DNA of 64,000 nucleotides from Ancylomarina sp. DW003 (GTDB lineage: Bacteria; Bacteroidota; Bacteroidia; Bacteroidales; Marinifilaceae): NCBI RefSeq assembly GCF_029029505.1, contig NZ_JAKJSD010000001.1:248001-312000 (forward strand), written 5' to 3'. Shown piece after piece: positions 1 through 8,322 of this stretch; the first letter of the stretch is position 1; every line of letters starts with the position of its first letter. Both the position numbers and the translations under genes were made by a program. A model generated the notes under the pieces. It searched no databases and had not been told where the DNA came from. It saw nothing but the letters and a program-made list of their open reading frames with translations.

Positions 1-179
1 TTGTTAAAGGTAAAAACGTGTATTTAAGAGGTTTTGGAAGTTTTATCGTTAAGAAAAGAGCAGAGAAAACTGCAAGAAACATTTCTAAAAACACAACTAT
101 TATTATTCCTGAGCACTTTATCCCGTCATTTAAACCGGCGAAGACTTTCGTAAGTAAAGTAAAAACAAACGTAAAGTAG
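1..179 (+). CDS. HU/IHF-family DNA-binding protein (C-terminal part)
   Basis: The left edge of the window cuts this gene; an open frame from base 3 gives 58 residues before TAG. The visible part contains the HU/IHF beta-arm pattern: a GFGSF turn, then a basic stretch with TARN and a proline-containing tip, ending in a Lys-rich tail with FKPAKTF. HU-family proteins are small dimeric architectural proteins that bend DNA. Beta-arm and C-terminal helix fit the family length of about 90-100 residues, so roughly 35-40 residues lie outside the window. HU, IHF-alpha or IHF-beta cannot be separated from this half. Confidence 0.85.
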   Translation, partial: VKGKNVYLRGFGSFIVKKRAEKTARNISKNTTIIIPEHFIPSFKPAKTFVSKVKTNVK

Positions 180-217
180 TCTCAGACTTTAAAAACAAAT
201 TTTAATATATTTAAGTT

Positions 218-307
218 ATGCCAAGCGGAAAAAAGAGAAAAAGACATAAGATGGCTACGCACAAGCGTAAAAAGAGATTAAGAAAAAATCGTCATAAGAA
301 GAAATAA
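218..307 (+). CDS. 29-residue basic protein, AURKAIP1/COX24 (mS38-like) family
   Basis: A 29-codon frame starting MPSGKKRKRHKM, with 20 Lys/Arg residues in all. Bacteroidota genomes carry a nearly invariant small protein of this composition, usually annotated AURKAIP1/COX24 domain protein, related to mitochondrial ribosomal protein mS38. A ribosome-associated role is family knowledge and is not shown by the sequence. It lies 38 bp after the HU-like gene and is followed by a hairpin, so the two may be cotranscribed. It is too short for default gene callers. Confidence 0.8.
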   Translation: MPSGKKRKRHKMATHKRKKRLRKNRHKKK

Positions 308-340
308 TTCTTATCACGCTTATTAGTAAGAGTATAATGT

Positions 341-376
341 ATAAACCTAAAGAACTTTTTAGTACTTTAGGTTTAT
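341..376 (+). terminator. Hairpin after the small basic protein
   Basis: Arms of 16 nt (341-356 and 361-376) around a TTTT loop pair with one mismatch. The following bases are only moderately T-rich, so it could be a terminator or an mRNA 3'-end stabiliser. It separates the small gene from rng. Confidence 0.55.
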
Positions 377-425
377 CTATTTGTAAGAATTAACTATTTT
401 TTGAATTTAATATAGGAGTTTTCAA

Positions 426-1976
426 GTGAGTAACGAACTTGTAATTGATGTACAACCTAACGAAATTGTAATTGCTTTGCTTGACAACAAGCAATTGGTA
501 GAAGTATCGAAAGAAAAAAGTAATGTACAATTTGCAGTTGGCGATATTTATCTAGGTAAAGTAAAAAAAATAATGCCTGGTTTGAATGCTGCTTTTGTTG
601 ATGTTGGGTATGAAAAGGATGCTTTCCTTCACTACCTTGACTTAGGACATCAGTTTCTAACTCTAAACAAATTCTTGCAACAAGCCATTGCCCGTAAAGG
701 CAAAGGCATGTCCATTTCAAAAATGAAACTGGAGCCGGATATCGATAAAAATGGGAAAATTACCGATGTCTTAAAATCAGGACAATACATTCTTGTTCAG
801 GTTGCTAAAGAACCTATTTCCACCAAAGGCCCACGATTGTGTTCAGAAATTTCACTTGCCGGACGTAATATCGTTTTAATGCCTTTTTCTGACAAAGTAT
901 CCATTTCTCAGAAATTAAAATCTACCGAAGAAAAAAGTCGACTTAAACAGTTGCTACAAAGCATTAAGCCTAAAAATTATGGGGTTATTGTTCGTACTGT
1001 TGCTGAAGGGAAGCGTGTTGCTGAACTTGACAAAGAGCTTCGTGGACTTATATCTCGTTGGGAAGAATCATTCCTAAATATCCGTGACATCACCCCTCCT
1101 AGTTTGGTATTAGGAGAAATGAATCGTACCACGGCTATTCTTCGCGATATTCTAAACTCATCGTTTGAAAATATCTATGTAAACAATGCTGGAGCTGCAG
1201 AAGATATCAAACAATATATCGCCAGTATTGCTCCCGAAAAAGAAAAAATTGTAAAGCACGTTAAAGGAGAACTCCCAATTTTTGATCAATTGGGTATCGA
1301 CAAACAAATTAAATCTTCTTTTGGTAAAACAGTTTCTTTTAAAAGCGGAGCTTACCTTATCATTGAACATACCGAAGCATTCCATGTTATCGATGTGAAC
1401 TCTGGTAATCGATCAAAAGCTGGAAACGACCAAGAAACCAATGCTCTTGAAGTAAATCTTGCTGCTGCTGAAGAATGTGCCCGCCAATTGCGACTTCGTG
1501 ATATGGGTGGTATTATTGTTGTCGATTTTATCGATATGCACTCAGCCGAAAACCGTCATAAGCTTTTCGAAAAGATGAAAGAAATGATGGGTAAAGATCG
1601 TACTAAACACAACATTCTTCCTTTAAGTAAGTTTGGTTTAATGCAGATCACTCGTCAGCGTGTTCGTCCGGAAATGAATGTTGCTGTTCAGGAAAAGTGC
1701 CCTACTTGTCAAGGTACCGGAGAGATTTCACCAGCCGTATTACTTACCGATCAAATTGAAGATCAACTAGCAACCCTATCGGAAACTTCTAAAGAGAAAG
1801 AAATGACTCTTAAAGTTCATCCTTTTGTTGCAGCATATATCAACCAAGGTTTCTTCAAAACCTTACGCCGTAAATGGCAATCAGATTACAGAGTGAAACT
1901 AAAGGTAAAAGCCATTCCATCATACGATTTAATGATGTACCGTTTTAGCGATAAAAACAATCGCCGAATCAAATAG
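426..1976 (+). CDS. rng: Ribonuclease G (Rne/Rng family endoribonuclease)
   Basis: 516 residues, the usual size for Bacteroidota RNase G and lacking the long C-terminal scaffold of E. coli RNase E. It cleaves single-stranded AU-rich RNA in rRNA maturation and mRNA decay. An S1-type RNA-binding domain covers about residues 38-130 (AAFVDVG). The metal-binding Asp residues are visible as D323 in HVIDVNSG and D367 in IVVDFID, and the zinc-link CPTC is at 425-428. The start is GTG; it is preferred because a good Shine-Dalgarno (AGGAG, 414-418) sits 7 nt upstream, which is uncommon in this phylum. A hairpin terminator follows. Confidence 0.95.
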   Translation: MSNELVIDVQPNEIVIALLDNKQLVEVSKEKSNVQFAVGDIYLGKVKKIMPGLNAAFVDVGYEKDAFLHYLDLGHQFLTLNKFLQQAIARKGKGMSISKMKLEPDIDKNGKITDVLKSGQYILVQVAKEPISTKGPRLCSEISLAGRNIVLMPFSDKVSISQKLKSTEEKSRLKQLLQSIKPKNYGVIVRTVAEGKRVAELDKELRGLISRWEESFLNIRDITPPSLVLGEMNRTTAILRDILNSSFENIYVNNAGAAEDIKQYIASIAPEKEKIVKHVKGELPIFDQLGIDKQIKSSFGKTVSFKSGAYLIIEHTEAFHVIDVNSGNRSKAGNDQETNALEVNLAAAEECARQLRLRDMGGIIVVDFIDMHSAENRHKLFEKMKEMMGKDRTKHNILPLSKFGLMQITRQRVRPEMNVAVQEKCPTCQGTGEISPAVLLTDQIEDQLATLSETSKEKEMTLKVHPFVAAYINQGFFKTLRRKWQSDYRVKLKVKAIPSYDLMMYRFSDKNNRRIK

Positions 1977-2013
1977 AATTCCTTTAAGGAATCAAACACA
2001 AAACTATACAATC

Positions 2014-2047
2014 AAGGTCAGTGAATATTTTCATTGGCCTTTTTTTG
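2014..2047 (+). terminator. Rho-independent terminator of rng
   Basis: 12-bp stem (2014-2025 with 2030-2041, two G-T wobble pairs), TATT loop, and a run of seven T ending at 2046. Confidence 0.75.
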
Positions 2048-2112
2048 TACCATATATTTAATTAAGAAAATCGATGAGTAGATAAATTCTTTCATTCATA
2101 AAAAAACAAGAA

Positions 2113-2147
2113 TTGAGCATATGATTAAAATCAAAAACTTAACTTTG
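2113..2147 (+). promoter_or_regulatory. Predicted cydAB promoter
   Basis: TAACTTTG at 2140-2147 matches the Bacteroidota -7 consensus TAnnTTTG exactly. A TTG at 2113-2115 could be the -33 element, although the 24-nt spacing is a little long. Transcription from here would give an 5' leader of about 70 nt before cydA. Confidence 0.5.
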
Positions 2148-2166
2148 TCTTGTTAACTCGTATAAA

Positions 2167-2209
2167 TGTGCCGTCCTGCACGACACAAAACATTCCCAAG
2201 TCCTTGGGA
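2167..2209 (+). promoter_or_regulatory. Two dyad symmetries in the cydA leader
   Basis: The first is TGTGCCGT (2167-2174) facing ACGACACA (2180-2187), 7 of 8 pairs. The second is TCCCAAG (2194-2200) facing CTTGGGA (2203-2209), a perfect 7-bp dyad with a 2-nt centre. Both are GC-rich within an AT-rich leader and lie between the predicted promoter and the ATG. A 2-nt centre argues for a protein-binding site over an RNA hairpin. The bound factor is unknown. Confidence 0.4.
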
Positions 2210-2223
2210 TTAAAGTATAAATC

Positions 2224-3603
2224 ATGGACGTAGAAATATTAGCTCGAATACAATTCGCTTTTACAATTGCTTTTCACTACATCTATCCACCCCTGAGTAT
2301 TGGTTTGGGTTTAATGATGGTGATATTTGAAAGCATATATGTAGGTACTGGAAAAAAAGTATATGAAACATTAGCCCGCTTCTGGACCAAAATATTTGCT
2401 TTAACTTTTGGGATAGGTGTTGCAACAGGTATTGTCATGGAATTTGAGTTTGGAACTAACTGGGCAACTTATTCGAAATACGTTGGCGATATATTCGGAT
2501 CTGCTCTAGCAGCAGAAGGAATTTTTGCTTTCGCTCTGGAAAGTGGTTTCTTAGGCATATTACTTTTCGGATGGAATCGCGTGAGTTCAAAAGTTCACCT
2601 AATTGCAACCATAGGTGTTTTCTTTGGATCAATGTTCTCAGCCGTATGGATTGTAGTGGCCAACTCCTGGCAACAAACACCAGCCGGTTACCACATTGTA
2701 GGCGAAGGTTTAAATGCTCGTGCTGAAATTACAGATTTTTGGGCAATGGTGTTTAACCCTTCCAGTATTGACAGAATTACTCATGTTTGGTTAGGTGCAT
2801 TACTTGCAGGTACTTTCTTGGTATTAAGTGTACACGCCTATTATTTAGTAAAAGGCAGACATGTCGAAATATCAAAAAAAGCTTTCAAAATAGCTCTAAT
2901 CGTAGCAACTATACTATCACTCGGACAATTAGAAACAGGCCATCAGTCAGCTGAAGGTGTTGCCGAAAATCAACCTGCAAAACTGGCTGCTATGGAAGGT
3001 CATTACGAAAAAAGTGCACCTGCTGATATGTATATTATGGGTTGGGTCGATCAGGAAAAACAAGAAGTTACCGGCATAAAAGTACCTGGTGGCTTGTCAT
3101 TCCTTTTAGATTACGATTTCGACACCCCAGTAACAGGACTAAATGCTTTCCCAAAGGAAGATCAGCCCGGACAAGTTAATGCTGTTTTCCAATTCTATCA
3201 TATTATGGTAGCTATTGGTATGGCATTAATAGGCTTAACCCTTTTGGCGTGTTTTTATTGGTGGCGAGGACGCTTGTTTGAACAAAAATGGTTACTTGTT
3301 TCTTTCATCTTTGCAGTATTCCTACCTCAAATAGCAAATCAAACAGGCTGGTTCGCTGCAGAAATGGGCCGACAACCATGGGTCGTTTATGGCTTGCTAC
3401 GAACTTCTGATGCTTTTTCACAAGCTGTTTCTGCCAATCAAATTTGGTTCTCTCTTATCATGTTCTTCTTTATCTATGCACTTTTGTTTGTTCTGTTTAT
3501 TTATATCCTAAACAAGAAAATTCAACATGGCCCATACGATATGGGAGAAACTGAAAACAGACCTCATACAAAAGATATAGAAGAGGCTATTATAAAAGGC
3601 TAG
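2224..3603 (+). CDS. cydA: Cytochrome bd ubiquinol oxidase subunit I
   Basis: 459 residues of mostly transmembrane sequence. CydA carries hemes b558, b595 and d, and with CydB oxidises quinol and reduces O2 to water at the inner membrane with high oxygen affinity. Visible landmarks are the N-terminal [11 protein letters not shown] (H18, the expected high-spin heme ligand region), RITHVWLGA, and GRQPW near residue 382. It is shorter than E. coli CydA (522), consistent with the short Q-loop form; the Q-loop region falls around residues 240-330. cydB starts 60 bp downstream and they form a two-gene operon. Confidence 0.96.
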   Translation: MDVEILARIQFAFTIAFHYIYPPLSIGLGLMMVIFESIYVGTGKKVYETLARFWTKIFALTFGIGVATGIVMEFEFGTNWATYSKYVGDIFGSALAAEGIFAFALESGFLGILLFGWNRVSSKVHLIATIGVFFGSMFSAVWIVVANSWQQTPAGYHIVGEGLNARAEITDFWAMVFNPSSIDRITHVWLGALLAGTFLVLSVHAYYLVKGRHVEISKKAFKIALIVATILSLGQLETGHQSAEGVAENQPAKLAAMEGHYEKSAPADMYIMGWVDQEKQEVTGIKVPGGLSFLLDYDFDTPVTGLNAFPKEDQPGQVNAVFQFYHIMVAIGMALIGLTLLACFYWWRGRLFEQKWLLVSFIFAVFLPQIANQTGWFAAEMGRQPWVVYGLLRTSDAFSQAVSANQIWFSLIMFFFIYALLFVLFIYILNKKIQHGPYDMGETENRPHTKDIEEAIIKG

Positions 3604-3663
3604 ATAAATATTTAAAATAATTCACATCCTGATTTCACTTGAGCAGGACAATAAGATATACAT

Positions 3664-4701
3664 ATGGAAACTCTATTAGGATTAGATTATCAGACCTGGT
3701 GGTTTTTAGTCGTAGGTGGCGTATTTTCGGGTTATGCCATTCTTGATGGTTTTGATTTTGGCGCAGGTGCATGGCATCTATTTTTTAGAAAAGAACAATC
3801 GCGTCGTGTTGCTATGAATGCAGTTGGCCCTGTTTGGGATGGTAACGAAGTTTGGTTAGTCATTGGTGGTGGTGCATTATTTGCTGGCTTTCCAATTGCT
3901 TATGCAAGCTTACTATCAGCCATGTATACACCATTCATGTTATTCTTATTCTTTATTATTTTCCGTGCTGTATCTATCGAATTTCGTGGCAAGGAAGAAA
4001 TGAAATGGTGGCGAAAAACCTGGGATATCGTTTATAGCTTCTCTAGTATTATGCTAGGCTTTCTGCTCGGTGTCGTTTTAGGCAATGTTCTAATTGGAAT
4101 TCCCATCGATGCCAATCACAACTATAATGGTGATGCTCTGCTAAGTTTTCTTAATCCTTATTCCATATTAATGGGCTTAACAAGTTTAAGTTTATTCATG
4201 TCACATGGTGCCATTTTCTTATTACTTAAAACTGAAGGTAAATTATACGAGCGTCTGGTTGTTCTACAAAGATATGCAATGGTAGCATTCATTATTATGT
4301 TTGGTATAACATCAATTTATACTTTGGCTTATCAAGCTCATTTGAGTGATAAACTTATGGAAATGCCAGTTTCTTTAATACTACCAGTGTTAGTTGTTTT
4401 AAGTATAGCAAACATTCCACGCTTAACTCATAAGAAGAAATTTCTACAAGCTTTTCTTTTCTCTTCACTATGTATAAGTTTCATGCTGGTTCTCTGTGCT
4501 TTGGAAGCTTACCCAAATCTTCTAATTTCATCAATAAGTTCGGAGAATAATATTGACATCTACAATGCTGCATCATCTTTAAAATCACTTAAAATCATGA
4601 TGATTATTGTCGCGATTGGAACTCCTTTGGTTTTAGGATACACCTACTTTGTATACAAAACCTTTAAGGGGAAAGTTAAAATCGATGAGACGAGCTATTA
4701 A
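3664..4701 (+). CDS. cydB: Cytochrome bd ubiquinol oxidase subunit II
   Basis: 345 residues with eight or nine hydrophobic segments. The N-terminal block contains LDGFDFGAG and GPVWDGNEVWLV, both diagnostic for CydB. The subunit stabilises the heme-bearing CydA. No cydX-like mini-protein is evident in the 100 bp that follow, and cydCD are not in the window. A strong shared terminator lies immediately downstream. Confidence 0.96.
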   Translation: METLLGLDYQTWWFLVVGGVFSGYAILDGFDFGAGAWHLFFRKEQSRRVAMNAVGPVWDGNEVWLVIGGGALFAGFPIAYASLLSAMYTPFMLFLFFIIFRAVSIEFRGKEEMKWWRKTWDIVYSFSSIMLGFLLGVVLGNVLIGIPIDANHNYNGDALLSFLNPYSILMGLTSLSLFMSHGAIFLLLKTEGKLYERLVVLQRYAMVAFIIMFGITSIYTLAYQAHLSDKLMEMPVSLILPVLVVLSIANIPRLTHKKKFLQAFLFSSLCISFMLVLCALEAYPNLLISSISSENNIDIYNAASSLKSLKIMMIIVAIGTPLVLGYTYFVYKTFKGKVKIDETSY

Positions 4702-4749
4702 AGACAATAAGTTTTTAACAGATTTATATTGAATCACTGTTTAGAATAT

Positions 4750-4787
4750 AAAAAGAGCTTTAATCCGTGTGGATTAAAGCTCTTTTT
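4750..4787. terminator. Bidirectional terminator between cydB and the DUF4249 gene
   Basis: Perfect 17-bp inverted repeat (4750-4766 with 4771-4787) around GTGT, A-rich on one side and T-rich on the other. It can stop transcription from both strands, and the flanking genes are convergent. Confidence 0.85.
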
Positions 4788-4802
4788 GTATAGGTCAGAC
4801 AA

Positions 4803-5762
4803 TTAGTTAACAGTTATTATATTCGTTTTCTGAACCGATGATATAATGAAAAATCCCAAAGCATTATCATCCAAATTTTGACCTCCAATACGCTTAATAT
4901 TACTCCTTAACGGAGCTGGTGGCGGTGAAAACTGAGTCCCATCATTGTCTCTTTGTTCTTCTGCCAAACGAAGGAAATCATAAACTCCCCTTGCAATAAC
5001 ATGCTGCTTTATAAAATACTTTTCACCCTGAATTACAACTTGATCAAACTGAGTTTCTGACTCTTCAACAGAAGTATAAACATTACTTCCAAAAAGTAAA
5101 TCTGAGTAAGAGTATGAGTTATTCTTTTCTACCGGATTATCAGGATCACTCCAATCTGTGTATGTATCGACTTTAAATAACTGCCAACAAAAATAAAAGT
5201 TTCCTTCCTCAGAATATTTAGGTTCAAAATTAATGTAATACCCTTCATCTTCATCACTGAAATCATCTTCTTCCTTGTATTCAACAGTAATTTTAGGCGC
5301 ATATGGATAATCAATAACCATTTGAGCAGCTGACTCGTACTCTTTACCATCTGCTGTTTTAATATATAAGGTGTAGGAGGTATTTTTGTCTAAGTTTTTG
5401 CGGATTTCATAACGTCCCTTCTTTTCGTCAGCTACTTCTTTTCCCAAGTTAGGGTCATAAACCATCGGTACAATATAGGTCATAGGATAAGCGTTTCCTT
5501 TATTGTCCTTTAAAATTACTTTCGCATCTTTTACCACAGGATAATCAGCTGTTTCGAAATAAGGGACCGATTGAGTTAAACGTACATGATGTAATCGTTT
5601 GGAACCATTTTCTCCTGATTCGCTGTTTAACCAACCATCAACTACTAGTTTTGAACCAACCGAAGGAAGTTCTAATTCAATTTGTTTTTCACAGCCCATA
5701 AAGGTGATAAAAACAAGCAAGGCCAGATATCTAAATTTATTTTGCATTTTTTCAATCTCCAT
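4803..5762 (-). CDS. DUF4249 lipoprotein, partner of a TonB-dependent receptor
   Basis: 319 residues as drawn. The ATG five codons in (5747) is the likelier start because it gives a compact lipoprotein signal ending TFMGC-EKQ. The rest is a beta-rich domain (KLVVDGWLNSE, YPYAPKITVEY) typical of DUF4249, a Bacteroidota family that recurs beside TonB-dependent receptors and is presumed to be an outer-membrane accessory lipoprotein. It follows the receptor gene by 9 bp, so the two are cotranscribed. The substrate is unknown. Confidence 0.8.
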   Translation of the reverse strand: MEIEKMQNKFRYLALLVFITFMGCEKQIELELPSVGSKLVVDGWLNSESGENGSKRLHHVRLTQSVPYFETADYPVVKDAKVILKDNKGNAYPMTYIVPMVYDPNLGKEVADEKKGRYEIRKNLDKNTSYTLYIKTADGKEYESAAQMVIDYPYAPKITVEYKEEDDFSDEDEGYYINFEPKYSEEGNFYFCWQLFKVDTYTDWSDPDNPVEKNNSYSYSDLLFGSNVYTSVEESETQFDQVVIQGEKYFIKQHVIARGVYDFLRLAEEQRDNDGTQFSPPPAPLRSNIKRIGGQNLDDNALGFFIISSVQKTNIITVN

Positions 5763-5771
5763 TATTTGTGA

Positions 5772-8186
5772 CTAGAAGGTAAAATTATAAGTAATAGTTG
5801 GCACAGGTTTTCCAATAATCGAAAACTGCCAGGCTTCAGTGCCATTTCCTTTTTGAATACCAGACCAATTGTTTTCACTTTCTTTAAAATAAACCGAATA
5901 AGCATTCTGTCTGCTATAAAGATTGGTGATTCCAAAATTCCAACTCCCCTGCCAGTTTTGACTTGCCTTCTTCTTTTTACACTGATAGGTAAATGATAAA
6001 TCTAATCGATGGTAAGCTGAAATACGAGCTCCATTACGATTGATATAGTGTGCGTAGGTATTATTCTGAAACTCATACTTTCCGTAAGGATAGGTAGCTG
6101 GTCGGCCACTTGTTAAAATAAAGTTCGTGGCAACGGACCATCTTTTACTCAAGTCGTAATTGGCAACAATTTTAAGATCGTGAGTTTTATCATAGTCAGC
6201 TGGAAAATATTCTCCATTATTAATTAATGTACTTGGATATATTTCTCCTGTCTTATCATTCATCAAGCCATCAACTTTCTTCTCTGTTCTTGATAAAGTA
6301 TAGGCAATCCATCCTGTTAAACGTCCCTGCTTTTTTCTAACACTAAATTCCAAACCATATGCTCTCCCCTTCGCATCAAGCAATTCAGTTTCTATAGTAT
6401 TGTTCAGCATCAAGTGAGCCCCATATTTATATTCAACCAAATCGTAAAATTTCTTGTAATAAGCTTCAATCGAAGTTTCGAACATATTGTTTCCTAGATT
6501 ATGGAAATACCCCAAAGCTATCTGATCAACCTTAGCTGGTTTAATATGTTTACCTGTTGGCACCCAAATGTCAAGTGGTGTGGGTGCTGTCGTATTCGAG
6601 ATACGGTGCAAATACTGGCAAGTTCTGTTATAGCTTGCTTTAATCGAATTCACATCACTAAGCGCATACTTAATTGCCAAACGAGGTTCAAAATTGAAAT
6701 AGTTCTTTATAATCTCTTTTTTGCCATACTTTTTCGAACCCGTTATACTTGCTTTATCCTTGGGAATTCCACTTTTATATGTATTGACTGTTTGCTCACC
6801 TAAACTCGAGAAGTTTGAAAGTCTTAAACCATATTGTAATGTCAAATTATTACCAATATTTTGTTCCAAACCTGCATATGCCGCTGTTTCGAGTCCGTAA
6901 CCCTTCTCCAATTTGTTCGATTTAATAATAGAACCCTTTACAGGTTTTAACTCGCCTGGACTAAAAATATAATAAGTGCTTCCAAAACCAAACTTAAACT
7001 TCAGATCAGGGCTCGGGAAATATGAAAAATCAGCCTTAAGATTCATATTTTTAATACTGGAAACCCATTCAAAACCTAAACTTCCCTCAGGCACACTTAT
7101 AGAATAATCAAAATTACTATAGATAGCCGTAAAGTTTGAGAAGAGTTTTTTATTGAATAGATGATTCCAACGAATAGTACCCGTTGTATTTCCCCAATGG
7201 GAATCGAATTCCTTTCCAAATTTAAACACGTCGTTACCAAAATAACCCGATATAAAAAGGCGGTTATTGTCGTTAAACTTATGATTTATCTTGGCATTTA
7301 AGTCATAAAAATAGACCGTGTTATCCTTCATTTTAGAATTCATTCTCAATAGTAAATCAGCATAAGAACGTCTACCTGCCACCATAAAAGAAGTTTTATC
7401 CTTCTTAATGGGACCTTCAAGAGTCAATCGACTACTTACAATACCAACTCCACCACTTCCTGAAAAGCGCTTACTATTCCCCTCTTTTTGGCGCACATCC
7501 AATACCGATGATAAACGTCCTCCATATTGGGCAGGAATACCTCCTTTATACAATTGGAAATCCTTAACGGCATCACCATTAAAAACAGAGAAAAAACCAA
7601 ACAAATGAGATGAATTAAAAACAGGCGCTTCATCCAGCAGAATCAAATTCTGATCGGTTCCTCCACCTCGCACATTAAAACCCGTACTACCTTCGCCAAC
7701 TGATGTCACACCAGGTAACATCTGTAAGGTTTTAATAATATCCACTTCACCAAGAAAATGAGGCAACTTTTTGACAATACTCACTGGTAACCGCTCAACA
7801 CTCATTTGCACTGACGATACATTTTGATCCTTTTTTGCAGCTGTTACGGTTACATCCTTCAATTTAATTCCATCTGCATGCAACTCAATATTGACTGTCA
7901 CATTTTTATTCAAATCGATCTCTTTTATAATAGGCTCATAACCAATGAAGCTAAACTGTACTTTATATTTAGCTGGAGCTAATGATAAAGAGAAAAATCC
8001 ATATTCATTGGTTGCCGTCCCCACCATAAGATCCTGAATACTTACTGTAGCCCCAATAAGAGCTTCTCCATTAGATCCGTCTTTAATGTAACCACTTAAG
8101 GTTTGTTTTTCTTGTGCCAGCAAATCATTACCAAAAAATCCTAAAATCAGGAAAATGAGTAAGCACAAACCAATTGTTTTCTTCAT
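5772..8186 (-). CDS. TonB-dependent outer-membrane receptor with carboxypeptidase-D-like N-domain
   Basis: 804 residues. A signal peptide ends near residue 24 (FFGNDLLAQ). A carboxypeptidase-D regulatory-like beta domain covers about 30-107 (GATVSIQD, GYEPIIKEI). The plug follows at about 125-235, with LQMLPGV, FNVRGGG and YKGGIPAQYGGR. The remainder is a beta-barrel of alternating aromatic strands ending in a terminal Phe (TITYNFTF), the usual outer-membrane assembly signal. Such receptors import ligands using TonB-ExbBD energy. The DUF4249 pairing suggests a non-SusD type importer, and no substrate can be assigned. Confidence 0.9.
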   Translation of the reverse strand: MKKTIGLCLLIFLILGFFGNDLLAQEKQTLSGYIKDGSNGEALIGATVSIQDLMVGTATNEYGFFSLSLAPAKYKVQFSFIGYEPIIKEIDLNKNVTVNIELHADGIKLKDVTVTAAKKDQNVSSVQMSVERLPVSIVKKLPHFLGEVDIIKTLQMLPGVTSVGEGSTGFNVRGGGTDQNLILLDEAPVFNSSHLFGFFSVFNGDAVKDFQLYKGGIPAQYGGRLSSVLDVRQKEGNSKRFSGSGGVGIVSSRLTLEGPIKKDKTSFMVAGRRSYADLLLRMNSKMKDNTVYFYDLNAKINHKFNDNNRLFISGYFGNDVFKFGKEFDSHWGNTTGTIRWNHLFNKKLFSNFTAIYSNFDYSISVPEGSLGFEWVSSIKNMNLKADFSYFPSPDLKFKFGFGSTYYIFSPGELKPVKGSIIKSNKLEKGYGLETAAYAGLEQNIGNNLTLQYGLRLSNFSSLGEQTVNTYKSGIPKDKASITGSKKYGKKEIIKNYFNFEPRLAIKYALSDVNSIKASYNRTCQYLHRISNTTAPTPLDIWVPTGKHIKPAKVDQIALGYFHNLGNNMFETSIEAYYKKFYDLVEYKYGAHLMLNNTIETELLDAKGRAYGLEFSVRKKQGRLTGWIAYTLSRTEKKVDGLMNDKTGEIYPSTLINNGEYFPADYDKTHDLKIVANYDLSKRWSVATNFILTSGRPATYPYGKYEFQNNTYAHYINRNGARISAYHRLDLSFTYQCKKKKASQNWQGSWNFGITNLYSRQNAYSVYFKESENNWSGIQKGNGTEAWQFSIIGKPVPTITYNFTF

Positions 8187-8270
8187 AAATTGATTATCAA
8201 ATAAATTTTAATTATGCATTTCACTAATTATATAAACAGCTTAATACTCAAACACCCTACTTTTTTTCAC

Positions 8271-8300
8271 AAAAAAAGACCATCCATAAGGACGGCCTTT
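8271..8300 (-). terminator. Terminator of hutH
   Basis: 11-bp stem (8275-8285 with 8290-8300, two G-U pairs) with an ATAA centre. Read on the minus strand it is followed by a run of T complementary to the A's at 8271-8277. Confidence 0.7.
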
Positions 8301-8322
8301 CGTTATATGATATGAATTTCGT

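Noticed and set aside
7408-7608. Plus-strand frames inside the TonB receptor gene
   Set aside because: They mirror the coding strand, have no family resemblance, and the antisense receptor frame is intact.
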